A stretch of 11,221 nucleotides of DNA. It comes from Alphaproteobacteria bacterium (GTDB lineage: Bacteria > Pseudomonadota > Alphaproteobacteria > Caulobacterales > Parvularculaceae). The stretch lies in the NCBI GenBank assembly GCA_030428745.1, contig JAUIEG010000042.1, positions 1-11,221 on the forward strand, in the 5' to 3' direction. The stretch's first letter is position 1; each line of letters starts with the position of its first letter. The notes below the pieces were generated by a model. That model saw only the letters and a list, made by a program, of their open reading frames with translations, had not been told where the DNA came from and searched no databases. Below, piece by piece: positions 1 through 7,742 of this stretch. Made by a program: the position numbers and the translations under genes.

Positions 1-9
1 GGAAATTCT

Positions 10-1695
10 ATGAAGAAAATGAGCTGTTTATGCGCGGCAGGATTGGCAGTGGCGTTTACAGCCATAGCCCCGGCCGCAGCCGATCCCACTGTCGGGAGCA
101 CAACTGTGCTGGGACCTTTCGTCAGTCCCGATAATCTCGATCCGGACAATGTTGCGCCCATCACCATAAAGTTTTCGGGAACCGATCTGGGCTGGACTTA
201 TGTTCACGACGGCGAGTTGCGCGTTTTGCTCGGCGATACGCATGAAACGCAAGGCGGCGATCCGATCGATCCGAACTATCACCCGTTATCCGGTCAAACG
301 GCGCTTACATTCGATGACGCTTTCGGATCGCTGGATCTTAGCGCCTGGAGCGATCCATCGCTCATAACGCCAACGAACCTGCCCACGGTGCTGTTAGCGC
401 AGCATTCCGGCACGGCGACCGCCAAGGCTCTGAACGTCGATAATCATTGGCTGGACGCTTTCAAGACGCCCGCGGCGGGATGGAGCAACGGGACGAATGA
501 GTATGCGATTTTTCTCCACTCCAAGCCGCAGGGCTGTCTCACGACTGGGAATTGCACGAGCAATGGCGCTGACATGACCTGCGACGGCGGTCTCGCGTTC
601 TGGGGAGAGGAGTATGATGACGAGCAAGGCTTCACTGGCATCTGCACCGACGGAACCTTTGGATGTTTCAACGACACGATGCGGAACGCTTTCGGGTGGC
701 CGATTATCGGCTCCGGCTTTTGTTCCGACACGTCGAGTACAATGTACAGCGCCACAAATGTCGGTCGTATCCTTTCAAGCGGATTTACCTTGCGGGTCGG
801 CGTGCGAAGCACGAGCGACGAGCGATTTTACACAAACAGCAAAAAGTGGGTGACGAACAAGTTCATGAATGTGGCGACGACCACTGTACAGGACTTCCGG
901 CCCTCTAACGGGGCCGGCGGCGCCAATCAGGATTACGACATTGCGGGAAGCTCCGGCGCCTATAGGCGGGTGTTTCTGTTCGGGAGAACGAACTTTGCCG
1001 GCGTCGCCGCTAACGGTCGGCCCGCCAGTCTTTATTTCGCTTATGTGGATATGCCGACAGGAACCAGTTTCAACTGGACGGTGAACTATTTCACAGGCTT
1101 CTCAGGAGGCGTGCCGACATTCAGCACGAGTGAAGCGGACGCCGTTCCTATCGATCTCGATTCCACCATGTCAGGATTTCAGGATGAACAGCATGACATC
1201 GTCGGTCAGATGAGCGTCCGTTGGGTCGAGCACCTCGACAAATGGGTTATGTTGTACGGCGGAGGCTTGTCCACATTCCCGGTGCTCGTGTTTCAGACTT
1301 GCGGCGTTGTCGAGCTTTTTATCGGAGCGAGCCAATGCGACGATGTGGATGTCGGCAATGGCGCTATCCGCATGAGAACCGCAGACGATCCGTGGGGGCC
1401 CTGGTCGCCGCCGCAGGACGTTTTCTATCCGGGAAATCCGCTGTCTAGTCCGCCGACCGGTGAATATGCGTCCGGGGGCATTCTCTATCATCCGGACTGC
1501 TCGGGAACAAATTGCGCGCCGGACTATGCGCACCCCAATCTAGATGAAGATGTCGATTACGGATTGCTTTACGGCCCCAATATCATCGAGCCGTGGATCG
1601 ACGAGGTCGGTGACGATGTGGACATCATCTGGAACGTGTCCACATGGATTCCCTATCACACCGTCTTGTTCCGTACACGTATTGAAGCAGATTGA
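10..1695 (+). CDS. Exported DUF4185-like beta-propeller protein, cysteine-rich
   Basis: This 561-residue protein has a clear Sec signal peptide: MKK, a hydrophobic stretch, then an AxA-type site near residues 22-24 (PAAA before D25), so it should be exported. Near the N-terminus the segment GTDLGW...HDGEL...LLGDTHE (residues 57-79) resembles the first blade of DUF4185 proteins (GTDLG, then a DG strand, then a GDT strand). Later segments also fit a glycosidase-like propeller: LYFAYVDMP (341-349), MSVRWVEHLDKWVMLYGGG (401-419), RTADDPWGPWSPP (456-468). Some DUF4185 proteins are endo-D-arabinanases (GH183), but that activity cannot be assigned here. The mature part has ten cysteines (176, 182, 191, 212, 219, 238, 431, 443, 497, 502), an even number consistent with disulfides outside the cytoplasm. 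The start is supported by GGAA at 1-4, five bases upstream. An acyl-CoA synthetase gene follows after 121 bp. The fold family is fairly likely; the substrate is unknown. Confidence 0.72.
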   Translation: MKKMSCLCAAGLAVAFTAIAPAAADPTVGSTTVLGPFVSPDNLDPDNVAPITIKFSGTDLGWTYVHDGELRVLLGDTHETQGGDPIDPNYHPLSGQTALTFDDAFGSLDLSAWSDPSLITPTNLPTVLLAQHSGTATAKALNVDNHWLDAFKTPAAGWSNGTNEYAIFLHSKPQGCLTTGNCTSNGADMTCDGGLAFWGEEYDDEQGFTGICTDGTFGCFNDTMRNAFGWPIIGSGFCSDTSSTMYSATNVGRILSSGFTLRVGVRSTSDERFYTNSKKWVTNKFMNVATTTVQDFRPSNGAGGANQDYDIAGSSGAYRRVFLFGRTNFAGVAANGRPASLYFAYVDMPTGTSFNWTVNYFTGFSGGVPTFSTSEADAVPIDLDSTMSGFQDEQHDIVGQMSVRWVEHLDKWVMLYGGGLSTFPVLVFQTCGVVELFIGASQCDDVDVGNGAIRMRTADDPWGPWSPPQDVFYPGNPLSSPPTGEYASGGILYHPDCSGTNCAPDYAHPNLDEDVDYGLLYGPNIIEPWIDEVGDDVDIIWNVSTWIPYHTVLFRTRIEAD

Positions 1696-1816
1696 GGCGA
1701 TAAGCCAAGCGTTGCGAAGCGCTTAAGAGGCTCTTCGCGCGTAGCCTGCGAAGGCAACTGCCGCCGATGTGCGGTGGGAACAAGGCCCGACGTAACGGCT
1801 AGTTTAGGAACAGCAT
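1696..1816 (+). other. Intergenic leader with competing inverted repeats
   Basis: This 121-bp gap separates the DUF4185-like gene from the acyl-CoA synthetase gene. It holds GCGAAG at 1714-1719, its complement CTTCGC at 1733-1738, and GCGAAG again at 1748-1753. The middle element can therefore pair with either flank. The downstream choice gives a 6-bp stem with a 9-base loop. A further inverted repeat, AAGCG...CGCTT, lies at about 1707-1724, and AAGAG-G-CTCTT at 1725-1735. No T-tract follows any of these, so there is no canonical intrinsic terminator. The gap may simply be a structured spacer within an operon. A good ribosome binding site, AGGAA at 1806-1810, lies six bases before the next ATG. 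Confidence 0.4.
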
Positions 1817-3511
1817 ATGAACGAACAGGCTCTTAGTCATGTCGTTGGCGTATACGAGCCGCCGCTTCTGGACATGACCATTGGGAAGGCGCTCGAAGAA
1901 GCAGCCAGCAAATGGCCCGAGGAGTGGGCGGTGATCAGCGCACCGCAAAATATCCGATGGCGATATAAAGAGTTCGAAGATCGCGTAAACAGAGTTGCGG
2001 CGAGTCTTCTCGCGCTCGGGATGCAACCGGGCGACCGGATCGGTATCTGGTCGCCGAATTGCGCCGAATGGACGCTCACCCAGTTTGCCGCGGCAAAGCT
2101 GGGATTGATCCTGGTGACGATTAATCCGGCATATAGAACCTCAGAACTTGCATACACATTGAACAAAGTCGGGATCAAAGCGCTTGTTGCGGCGGAGCGC
2201 TTTCGTTCCAGTAGTTATGTTGAGATGTTGGAGTCGTTAGCGCCTGAAGTCGCCAATCGTGAGAAAGGGAGGCTTGTCAGCGCTGCGTTTCCCACGCTGG
2301 AATATCTCATCAAAATCGGCGGCGAAGAGCGAAAAGGTTGGGTGACGTTCGAAAGCCTGCAACAATGCGATGACGCCGCGCTGTTTACGCAAGTGAAAAC
2401 GATAGGATCGCAACTGAAGCCCGGCGATCCGATAAATATTCAGTTTACAAGCGGCACGACCGGACACCCAAAAGGCGCGACGCTATCGCACCGTAATATT
2501 CTGAACAACGGGTACTTTGTGGGAGGCCGTCTGGGGCTGCGCCGCGGTGATCGTTTATGCCTTCCAGTGCCGCTCTATCATTGTTTCGGCATGGTGATGG
2601 GCAACCTCGGTTGCGTCACCCATGGCGCTGCTATGGTTTATCCTAGCGCGATTTTCGATGCTGCGGCCGCGCTGCAAACAATAGAAACGGAACGTTGCAC
2701 CGGCCTGTTCGGCGTGCCCACGATGTTTATCGCCATGCTGGGCGATCCAGACTTTGCGGATTACGACCTGACATCGCTGCGTACAGGCTGCATGGCCGGA
2801 TCTCCTTGCCCCATTGAAGTGATGAGGCAGGTGATTGAGAAAATGAATATCAAAGACATCACCATTGCTTACGGAATGACCGAAACCAGTCCGGTCAGTT
2901 TCCAGAGTACGCGAGATGACACAATCGAACGCCGTGTTTCCACGATCGGGACAGTTCATCCGCATCTCGAAGTGAAGATTATCGACGAGAACGGGCGAAC
3001 GGCGCCTGTGGGGTCGTCCGGCGAAATCTGCACGCGTGGGTATTCCGTCATGTTGGGATACTGGGACGACCCTGAGCGCACAGCAGAAGCAATTGATGAC
3101 GATGGATGGATGCACACTGGTGATGTGGGCGTTATCGACGCGGAAGGATACGGCAATGTCGTTGGCCGGTTAAAAGACATGGTGATACGCGGCGGAGAAA
3201 ACCTCTATCCACGCGAGATCGAAGAGTTTTTACACGGCCATCCGCAGATTGCAGACGTGCAAGTGGTTGGCGTGCCCGATGAAAAATACGGGGAGGAGCT
3301 TTGCGCATGGATCCAGCTAAAGCACGGAGCCTCTTTGGGAGAAGGTGATGTTCGCGAGTATTGCGACGGTCGTATCACGCGACACAAGGTGCCCCGCTAC
3401 ATTCGTTTCGTGCATGAGTTCCCGACGACCGTGACGGGAAAGGTGCAGAAATTCGAGATTCGTAATGCAATGATCCGTGAGCTGAGTTTGAGGGAATCTC
3501 AGACCGCCTAG
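1817..3511 (+). CDS. AMP-forming fatty-acyl-CoA synthetase (AMP-binding family)
   Basis: This cytoplasmic adenylate-forming ligase would convert a carboxylic acid, ATP and CoA into acyl-CoA, AMP and pyrophosphate. All core ANL-superfamily motifs are intact: the phosphate-binding loop TSGTTGHPKG (211-220), YGMTE (352-356), the hinge-side WMHTGD (431-436), RLKDMVIRGGENLYP (451-465), and the C-terminal TVTGK with the catalytic lysine at K542. At 564 residues it has the usual length. Its overall style (NPAYRTSEL, MVIRGGENLYPREIEEFL) matches medium- or long-chain fatty-acyl-CoA synthetases of the ACSF2-like type, not acetyl-CoA synthetase. The chain length or type of acid cannot be read from the sequence. 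The start has AGGAA six bases upstream. The alcohol dehydrogenase gene follows after 52 bp with no terminator, so the two are probably cotranscribed. The likely role is activating the acid made by the alcohol and aldehyde dehydrogenases of this locus. Confidence 0.93.
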   Translation: MNEQALSHVVGVYEPPLLDMTIGKALEEAASKWPEEWAVISAPQNIRWRYKEFEDRVNRVAASLLALGMQPGDRIGIWSPNCAEWTLTQFAAAKLGLILVTINPAYRTSELAYTLNKVGIKALVAAERFRSSSYVEMLESLAPEVANREKGRLVSAAFPTLEYLIKIGGEERKGWVTFESLQQCDDAALFTQVKTIGSQLKPGDPINIQFTSGTTGHPKGATLSHRNILNNGYFVGGRLGLRRGDRLCLPVPLYHCFGMVMGNLGCVTHGAAMVYPSAIFDAAAALQTIETERCTGLFGVPTMFIAMLGDPDFADYDLTSLRTGCMAGSPCPIEVMRQVIEKMNIKDITIAYGMTETSPVSFQSTRDDTIERRVSTIGTVHPHLEVKIIDENGRTAPVGSSGEICTRGYSVMLGYWDDPERTAEAIDDDGWMHTGDVGVIDAEGYGNVVGRLKDMVIRGGENLYPREIEEFLHGHPQIADVQVVGVPDEKYGEELCAWIQLKHGASLGEGDVREYCDGRITRHKVPRYIRFVHEFPTTVTGKVQKFEIRNAMIRELSLRESQTA

Positions 3512-3563
3512 CTGTGGGCAAGGATCGTTTCATACGCATGCAAAACCTAGAAGAAGAGGGCGG

Positions 3564-5699
3564 ATGGCAATGCATATCCTAGAAAAAGTCGACTGTGTCG
3601 GTACAAAGGCGAAAAAACTTCGGATCGCGTTTGCGGTTATGGCGATTTTTGGCGCGGCCTCGTGTTCGCGCGCGCCCACTGAACCGGCATCGGTTGAGGG
3701 CTGGCCAACCATCGGCGGTTCGTATCGGGAAGACTTTTACAGCCCCCTCAAGAAAATCAGCGCGGAGAATGTCGATCGATTAGGTCTTTCCTGGTACGCG
3801 GATCTTGACACCGATCGCGGGCAGGAAGCGAACCCGATCATTGTTGACGGCGTCATTTATGTGTCGACCGCCTGGTCGAAAGTCTATGCATTTGACGCGA
3901 AAACCGGAGACCAGGTTTGGCGTTTTGACCCCCAAGTGCCCGGAGAAAAGGGCTTTGATGCTTGTTGCGATGTCGGCAATCGCGGCGTCGCAGCGGCGCG
4001 CGGAAAGATTTTCGTAGGCGCGCTCGACGGACGTCTTATTGCGCTCGACGCCAGGACCGGGGCCGTGGTCTGGACCGCGAAGACGTTCGATCCGGAGACG
4101 CCTTACACGATCACCGGCGCGCCTCGCATTGTGAAGGACAGGGTCATTATCGGCAATGGCGGCGCCGAATACGGTGTTCGCGGATATGTTACGGCCTATG
4201 ACATCGAAACGGGAGAAAAGGCGTGGCGTTTCTATACTGTGCCCGGCGACCCCGCCGCCGGTCCCGACGGTGAGGCGTCTGACGCCGTCATGAAAGAGAA
4301 AGCGGCCTCGAGTTGGTTCGGGGAATGGTACAAATATGGCGGCGGCGGGACGGTCTGGGACGCCATCGTCTATGACGAGGATTTCGATCAGGTCTTGATC
4401 GGCGTCGGCAATGGAAGCCCGTGGAACTACAGAATCCGGTCTGACGGAAAAGGGGACAATCTTTTTCTTTCATCCATTGTTGCGCTGGACGCAGAGACCG
4501 GCGCCTATAAATGGCATTATCAGGAAACGCCTGCTGAATCTTGGGATTTCACGGCGACCCAGCCAATCATTCTTGCCGATATCGAGATTGAGGGGGCGAC
4601 TCGCAAGGTGGCGATGCAGGCGCCGAAAAACGGCTTCTTCTACGTGATTGACCGATCGAACGGCGAACTCGCGACGCTGCCGCAGCCATTTGTATCGGTC
4701 AACTGGGCGACGGGCGTGGACGCGAAGACAGGGCGGCCGATCGTCAACGAAGAGGCGAAATGGTCTGCGAGCAACGACAAGAATTTTGTGGCCCGGCCCG
4801 GCGCCTATGGCGCTCATAGCTGGCACCCTATGGCCTACAGCCCCGATACAGGGCTCGTCTATATTCCCACCCAGGATCACATGTTCGGCTATCAGGACGA
4901 AATGGGTTTCCGCTTTCACGCCGGCGAATGGAATTTGGGCAACGCATCGGCGACCAATGTTGGTCCCACGAGCGTGGAAGAGCGCGGGAAATCCATAAAA
5001 ACGATCGGCGCGTCGATCACCGCTTTCGATCCATCGAAACAAAAAACTGTCTGGCGCGTTCAACATGACGGCATCGGTTATGGCGGCATTCTGGCGACCG
5101 GAGGAAATCTTCTTTTTCAAGGGGAGCCGAACGGGATGTTCTCCGCCTATAGGGCCAGCGATGGAGAAAAAGTCTGGAGCTTCGATGCGCAGAGCGGAGC
5201 TGTCGCTGCGGCCGCCAGCTATGAGATTGACGGAGAGCAATATGTCGCCGTTCTTGCAGGGTTTGGCGGCGTCGTGGGTATTTTTTCGCCGTATATAAAA
5301 GACCCTCATGTTCGGCCCAATGGCCGGCTGCTGGTCTTCAAGCTCGATGGGGACGCCAGCTTGCCGGATTATGAACCGCCGGAGTTTCCATTCTATCCCC
5401 CAGAAGACGAGGCGCCGCCTTCCCAAGTGGCGCTTGGGGCGGGTCTTTATGCTGGTCACTGCATGCGATGCCATGGCGCCGCCGCCTGGTCAGCCGGCGT
5501 CATTCCGGACCTTCGCCGGTCGGCCGTTCTGATCTCCCCGGAAGCCTGGGAGCAGGTCGTCTTAGACGGAGCGTTGAAATCGCAGGGAATGGTTGGCTTC
5601 GACGACAAGCTTGACCAGAATGACGCCGAGGCCATCAGGGCCTATATCGGCGAGGAGGCGCGCGCCGCACAACATGCATTGACGACACTATCGGAATAG
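3564..5699 (+). CDS. Exported PQQ-dependent quinohemoprotein alcohol dehydrogenase (type II-like)
   Basis: This 711-residue protein oxidises an alcohol using PQQ and passes electrons to its own heme c. Its N-terminus has a basic region (KAKKLR, 15-20), a hydrophobic segment (21-33) and a cysteine at 34 in the context GAASC, so it is exported, possibly as a lipoprotein. The eight-bladed propeller shows repeated DxxTGxxxW docking motifs (about 111-119, 162-170, 213-221, 309-317). The adjacent cysteines C134-C135 in FDACCDVGNRGVA form the family's vicinal disulfide. Predicted PQQ/calcium residues are E202 (GGAEYGVRG), N283 (GVGNGSPWN) and catalytic D328 (SWDFTATQ). T330 follows two residues later in place of the extra Asp of lanthanide enzymes, so calcium is expected. 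A proline-rich linker (601-619) leads to a cytochrome c domain with CMRCH (633-637) and a likely axial M676. The length fits soluble type II enzymes. An alternative start is ATG at 3570; AAGAGG at 3554-3559 could serve either. The substrate is unknown. Confidence 0.93.
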   Translation: MAMHILEKVDCVGTKAKKLRIAFAVMAIFGAASCSRAPTEPASVEGWPTIGGSYREDFYSPLKKISAENVDRLGLSWYADLDTDRGQEANPIIVDGVIYVSTAWSKVYAFDAKTGDQVWRFDPQVPGEKGFDACCDVGNRGVAAARGKIFVGALDGRLIALDARTGAVVWTAKTFDPETPYTITGAPRIVKDRVIIGNGGAEYGVRGYVTAYDIETGEKAWRFYTVPGDPAAGPDGEASDAVMKEKAASSWFGEWYKYGGGGTVWDAIVYDEDFDQVLIGVGNGSPWNYRIRSDGKGDNLFLSSIVALDAETGAYKWHYQETPAESWDFTATQPIILADIEIEGATRKVAMQAPKNGFFYVIDRSNGELATLPQPFVSVNWATGVDAKTGRPIVNEEAKWSASNDKNFVARPGAYGAHSWHPMAYSPDTGLVYIPTQDHMFGYQDEMGFRFHAGEWNLGNASATNVGPTSVEERGKSIKTIGASITAFDPSKQKTVWRVQHDGIGYGGILATGGNLLFQGEPNGMFSAYRASDGEKVWSFDAQSGAVAAAASYEIDGEQYVAVLAGFGGVVGIFSPYIKDPHVRPNGRLLVFKLDGDASLPDYEPPEFPFYPPEDEAPPSQVALGAGLYAGHCMRCHGAAAWSAGVIPDLRRSAVLISPEAWEQVVLDGALKSQGMVGFDDKLDQNDAEAIRAYIGEEARAAQHALTTLSE

Positions 5700-5759
5700 G
5701 AGCGTCGCGCCGGCCGCTTCGTCGAAGAAAGGGCGGCAGTCAGGAGTTGGCGGCGATGG
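5700..5759. other. Convergent intergenic gap, no clear terminator
   Basis: These 60 bp separate the stop codon of the alcohol dehydrogenase gene (+) from the stop codon of the GntR-type regulator gene (-). GCCGC at 5713-5717 can pair with GCGGC at 5733-5737, and CTTCG-T-CGAAG lies inside at 5717-5727. A compact structured region is therefore possible and could serve both strands, but no T-run follows on either strand. A Rho-independent terminator is not supported. Confidence 0.35.
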
Positions 5760-6452
5760 TTAAGCGGAGTCCTCGAGTTTCGGAACGTCGCCTTCTACTG
5801 ACTTCGCCACCATGCGCAGATGCAGCCGCATGGCCTGACCCGCGAAGTCCGGATCGCCAGTGCGGATTGCATCGACAATCCGCTGGTGTTCCTTGAGGGT
5901 CGCAAACGGACGGCCGGCTTCCCAAAGGGTCTTGAAGCGAGGCCGGTCAAGCAGCGCCCGGCAGGTGTCCAACAGGCGGTGAACTCTCGGCGCGCTCAGC
6001 ACGGAATACAGAGTGTTGTGAAACTCCTCATCGAGCGAGTCGAGTAACGCGATATCGTTGCGTTCAAGCGCCCGCGATTGTTGAGCGAGATTGGAATCGA
6101 GTTCGTCGAGCAAGTTCGAATTGTTGTCCATGCTGGTGATTCTGCGAACTGCCTCGACCTCGAGCCCAGTGCGTATGAGCATGCTTTCGCGAATGTCTTC
6201 CGGGCGGATCGGCGCCACGAAGCTGCCGTTTTGCGGAAAAACGTCAACGAGACCTTCCTCCGACAGCTTTGCGATGGCTTCGTTCACTGGCGCGCGCGAC
6301 ACGCTGAGTTCGTCAGCAATTTCGTTCTTTTGGAGGCGCGATCCGGGGGGCAGCTCCAATTCGCGAATTCTGCGGCGAAGAATCTGATAGACTCGTTCGG
6401 TTTTTGACAGTTCAGGATTGGCCGTTTGAATTCGCTGTGTCGAAGCGACCAT
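5760..6452 (-). CDS. GntR family transcriptional regulator, FCD domain (FadR subfamily)
   Basis: This 230-residue regulator has an N-terminal winged helix-turn-helix (about 15-80). It shows the GntR pattern PPGSRLQKNEIADELSVSRAPV, then EAIAKLSEEGLV and the wing NGSFVA. A helical FCD effector domain follows (about 87-215). The residues expected to bind metal in many FCD domains are all present: D141 and H145 (DEEFH), H189 (KEHQ) and H211 (RLHL). Such sensors usually bind a carboxylate metabolite through the metal and release DNA. The gene is divergent from the lactonase/transporter/aldehyde dehydrogenase operon across 385 bp and convergent with the alcohol dehydrogenase gene, so it is probably the local repressor; this is inferred from position. 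The start ATG (complement of 6450-6452) has only a weak AGAGACGAG upstream. Confidence 0.92.
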   Translation of the reverse strand: MVASTQRIQTANPELSKTERVYQILRRRIRELELPPGSRLQKNEIADELSVSRAPVNEAIAKLSEEGLVDVFPQNGSFVAPIRPEDIRESMLIRTGLEVEAVRRITSMDNNSNLLDELDSNLAQQSRALERNDIALLDSLDEEFHNTLYSVLSAPRVHRLLDTCRALLDRPRFKTLWEAGRPFATLKEHQRIVDAIRTGDPDFAGQAMRLHLRMVAKSVEGDVPKLEDSA

Positions 6453-6837
6453 GCTCGTCTCTTTTTTTCAGATATGGGTGAGGCATTGTTAGCATGCGCG
6501 CAAACCAGATCAAAAAACAATTCGGCCAGCCTTATCTCTATTGATGGCTCTAGGCGTCTGGCGCCGGTTTCAGCGCCGGCGCTTGGCGAAAAGACGCGAG
6601 GTGAGGACGATAGCCGTCTTTATCATGCATTGGCCTAAGTTGCAGATGTAACATATTAATTATTTCTATTTTTCTCCACGATCTCAGGAATACGCTTGAA
6701 TCTACCTCTTGTGAGAAGATAGCTAGAATGTTAGTAAGGGCATGGCTCGGCGCTTGGGCCTACTCCGGGCAGGCGAAACGCCGCAACGATAAGTCCGCAA
6801 AAACGCGGAGATTAGGGATGGAGAGGCGCGAGCGCAT
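6453..6837. promoter_or_regulatory. Divergent regulatory region between GntR regulator and lactonase operon
   Basis: These 385 bp hold no convincing gene and must carry the promoters of both the regulator (-) and the four-gene operon (+). A GC-rich element at 6561-6582 has GCGCCGG at 6561-6567 and again at 6573-6579, with CCGGCGC at 6576-6582. It can form a 7-bp stem with an 8-base loop. An AT-rich island spans about 6646-6677. At its edge an imperfect 18-bp palindrome, AAGTTGC-AGAT-GTAACAT (6637-6654), has 5 of 7 matching positions per arm and is the best operator candidate I see. TCTT-GTGAG-AAGA lies at 6707-6719. A TAGAAT -10-like hexamer at 6724-6729 has no good -35 partner at 17 bp. No exact promoter can be assigned. 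Confidence 0.5.
6637..6654. promoter_or_regulatory. Candidate operator palindrome for the GntR regulator
   Basis: AAGTTGC and GTAACAT flank a 4-bp spacer and match as an inverted repeat at 5 of 7 positions. The site sits roughly midway in the divergent region, beside an AT-rich island. FCD-type GntR proteins usually bind short palindromes as dimers, so location and form fit. The match is imperfect and such repeats arise by chance, so this is only a candidate. Confidence 0.2.
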
Positions 6838-7710
6838 ATGGCGGTGTTTGTTGATAAGGTCGAGTTTCCCGAGGGGCCGGTCGCATTGCCCGACGGCAGT
6901 CTTCTCATTGTCGAGATGTCTCCTGAGACCGGATGCGTCACTCATATATCCGCGGACGGTAAATCCCGGCGCGTTGTGGCGAAAACGGGCCGCCCCAACG
7001 GGCTCGCGATGGATCGCGATGGCAATATTTGGGTCGCCGAAACGCATCAGAAAGCGTTGCTTAGGATATCTCTCGAGGGACATTGCGAAACCGTTGCTAC
7101 AGAATGTGAGGGAAAGCGGTTCACATTTCTGAACGATCTCGCCTTCGGCCCCCACGGCGATCTCTACCTTACAGATTCAGGCATCGAGATTGAGGAGGCT
7201 GCTCCGAATGGAGAGCTCAACCCGAATTACCGAAACCTGGACTATGACGGCCGTGTTTACCGCGTCGATGTCAAAACCGGCGCGACAGAACTCGTAGACA
7301 AGGGAATTCAGTTCACGAACGGGGTCGCCGTCGATGCCGACGGACACCTCTATGTCAATGAAACCCTGAGCGGCGCTGTCTATAAATATAAATGCGAAAA
7401 CGGGCGCGTCGTCAGCGAGCGTTCGCTTTACGCCAATGTCATTGAGCATTTCAATCCCAATGAATTCAAAGGCCCGGACGGGATGAAATTCGCAAGCGAT
7501 GGATCGCTTTTCGCGTGTGTTTTCGGGGAAGGGGTAGTGGCGGTCGTTGATCGCGACGGCGTGGTTTGCGACCGGCTGGCCGTGCAAGGGAGTATGCCCA
7601 CTAATCTTGCCTACGGCGCTCAAGTGAACAAGTGGTTCGTCACCGAAGTCGAGACTGGCACGGTGCAACTTCTGAATGCGCCTGTCGGCGGCCTGCCCCT
7701 CTATTGTTGA
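6838..7710 (+). CDS. SMP-30/gluconolactonase/LRE-like lactonase
   Basis: This 290-residue protein has the six-bladed propeller pattern of the SMP-30/gluconolactonase family, whose members hydrolyse lactones with a single divalent metal. The predicted metal residues are present: E12 in FPEGPV, N161 in FTNGVAVD and D214 in GPDGMKF. N99 in FLNDLAFGPHGDLYLTD is the usual additional active-site residue. Repeated D-G strands (RPNGLAMDRDGNIWVAET at 52-69, NGVAVDADGHLYVNET at 161-176, SDGSLFACVFG at 220-230) mark the blades. There is no signal peptide, so it should be cytoplasmic, unlike the alcohol dehydrogenase. The start ATG has GGAGAGG at 6820-6826, eleven bases upstream, slightly long. It is the first gene of the + strand operon, with the first transporter 32 bp downstream. 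The lactone substrate is not evident; sugar lactones are only one possibility for this family. Confidence 0.88.
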   Translation: MAVFVDKVEFPEGPVALPDGSLLIVEMSPETGCVTHISADGKSRRVVAKTGRPNGLAMDRDGNIWVAETHQKALLRISLEGHCETVATECEGKRFTFLNDLAFGPHGDLYLTDSGIEIEEAAPNGELNPNYRNLDYDGRVYRVDVKTGATELVDKGIQFTNGVAVDADGHLYVNETLSGAVYKYKCENGRVVSERSLYANVIEHFNPNEFKGPDGMKFASDGSLFACVFGEGVVAVVDRDGVVCDRLAVQGSMPTNLAYGAQVNKWFVTEVETGTVQLLNAPVGGLPLYC

Positions 7711-7742
7711 CCCCAATGTCATCCTTCCCGGAGCCTTTATAA

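Noticed and set aside
2555..3115. 186-codon open frame on the - strand
   Set aside because: Antisense to the acyl-CoA synthetase core motifs; histidine- and arginine-rich shadow frame.
4525..4560. Possible lanthanide-dependent (XoxF-type) alcohol dehydrogenase
   Set aside because: The catalytic Asp is followed by F-T where lanthanide enzymes carry a second Asp two residues on, and the protein has a fused cytochrome c domain, so a calcium-type quinohemoprotein is favoured.
4470..5474. 334-codon open frame on the - strand
   Set aside because: It lies wholly antisense to the alcohol dehydrogenase gene, whose motifs run through the same stretch. The translation is Arg/His-rich with no domain, typical of a GC-rich shadow frame.
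5713..5737. Possible bidirectional terminator between the converging genes
   Set aside because: The 5-bp GC stem has no T-run on either strand and a long loop, so it is not called as a terminator.
6426..6638. 70-codon + strand frame in the divergent region
   Set aside because: It begins inside the regulator gene on the opposite strand, has no ribosome binding site and shows no domain or conserved composition.
6728..7132. 134-codon + strand frame overlapping the lactonase start
   Set aside because: It overlaps the true lactonase frame and its translation is Arg-rich without motifs; the lactonase frame clearly carries the family signature.
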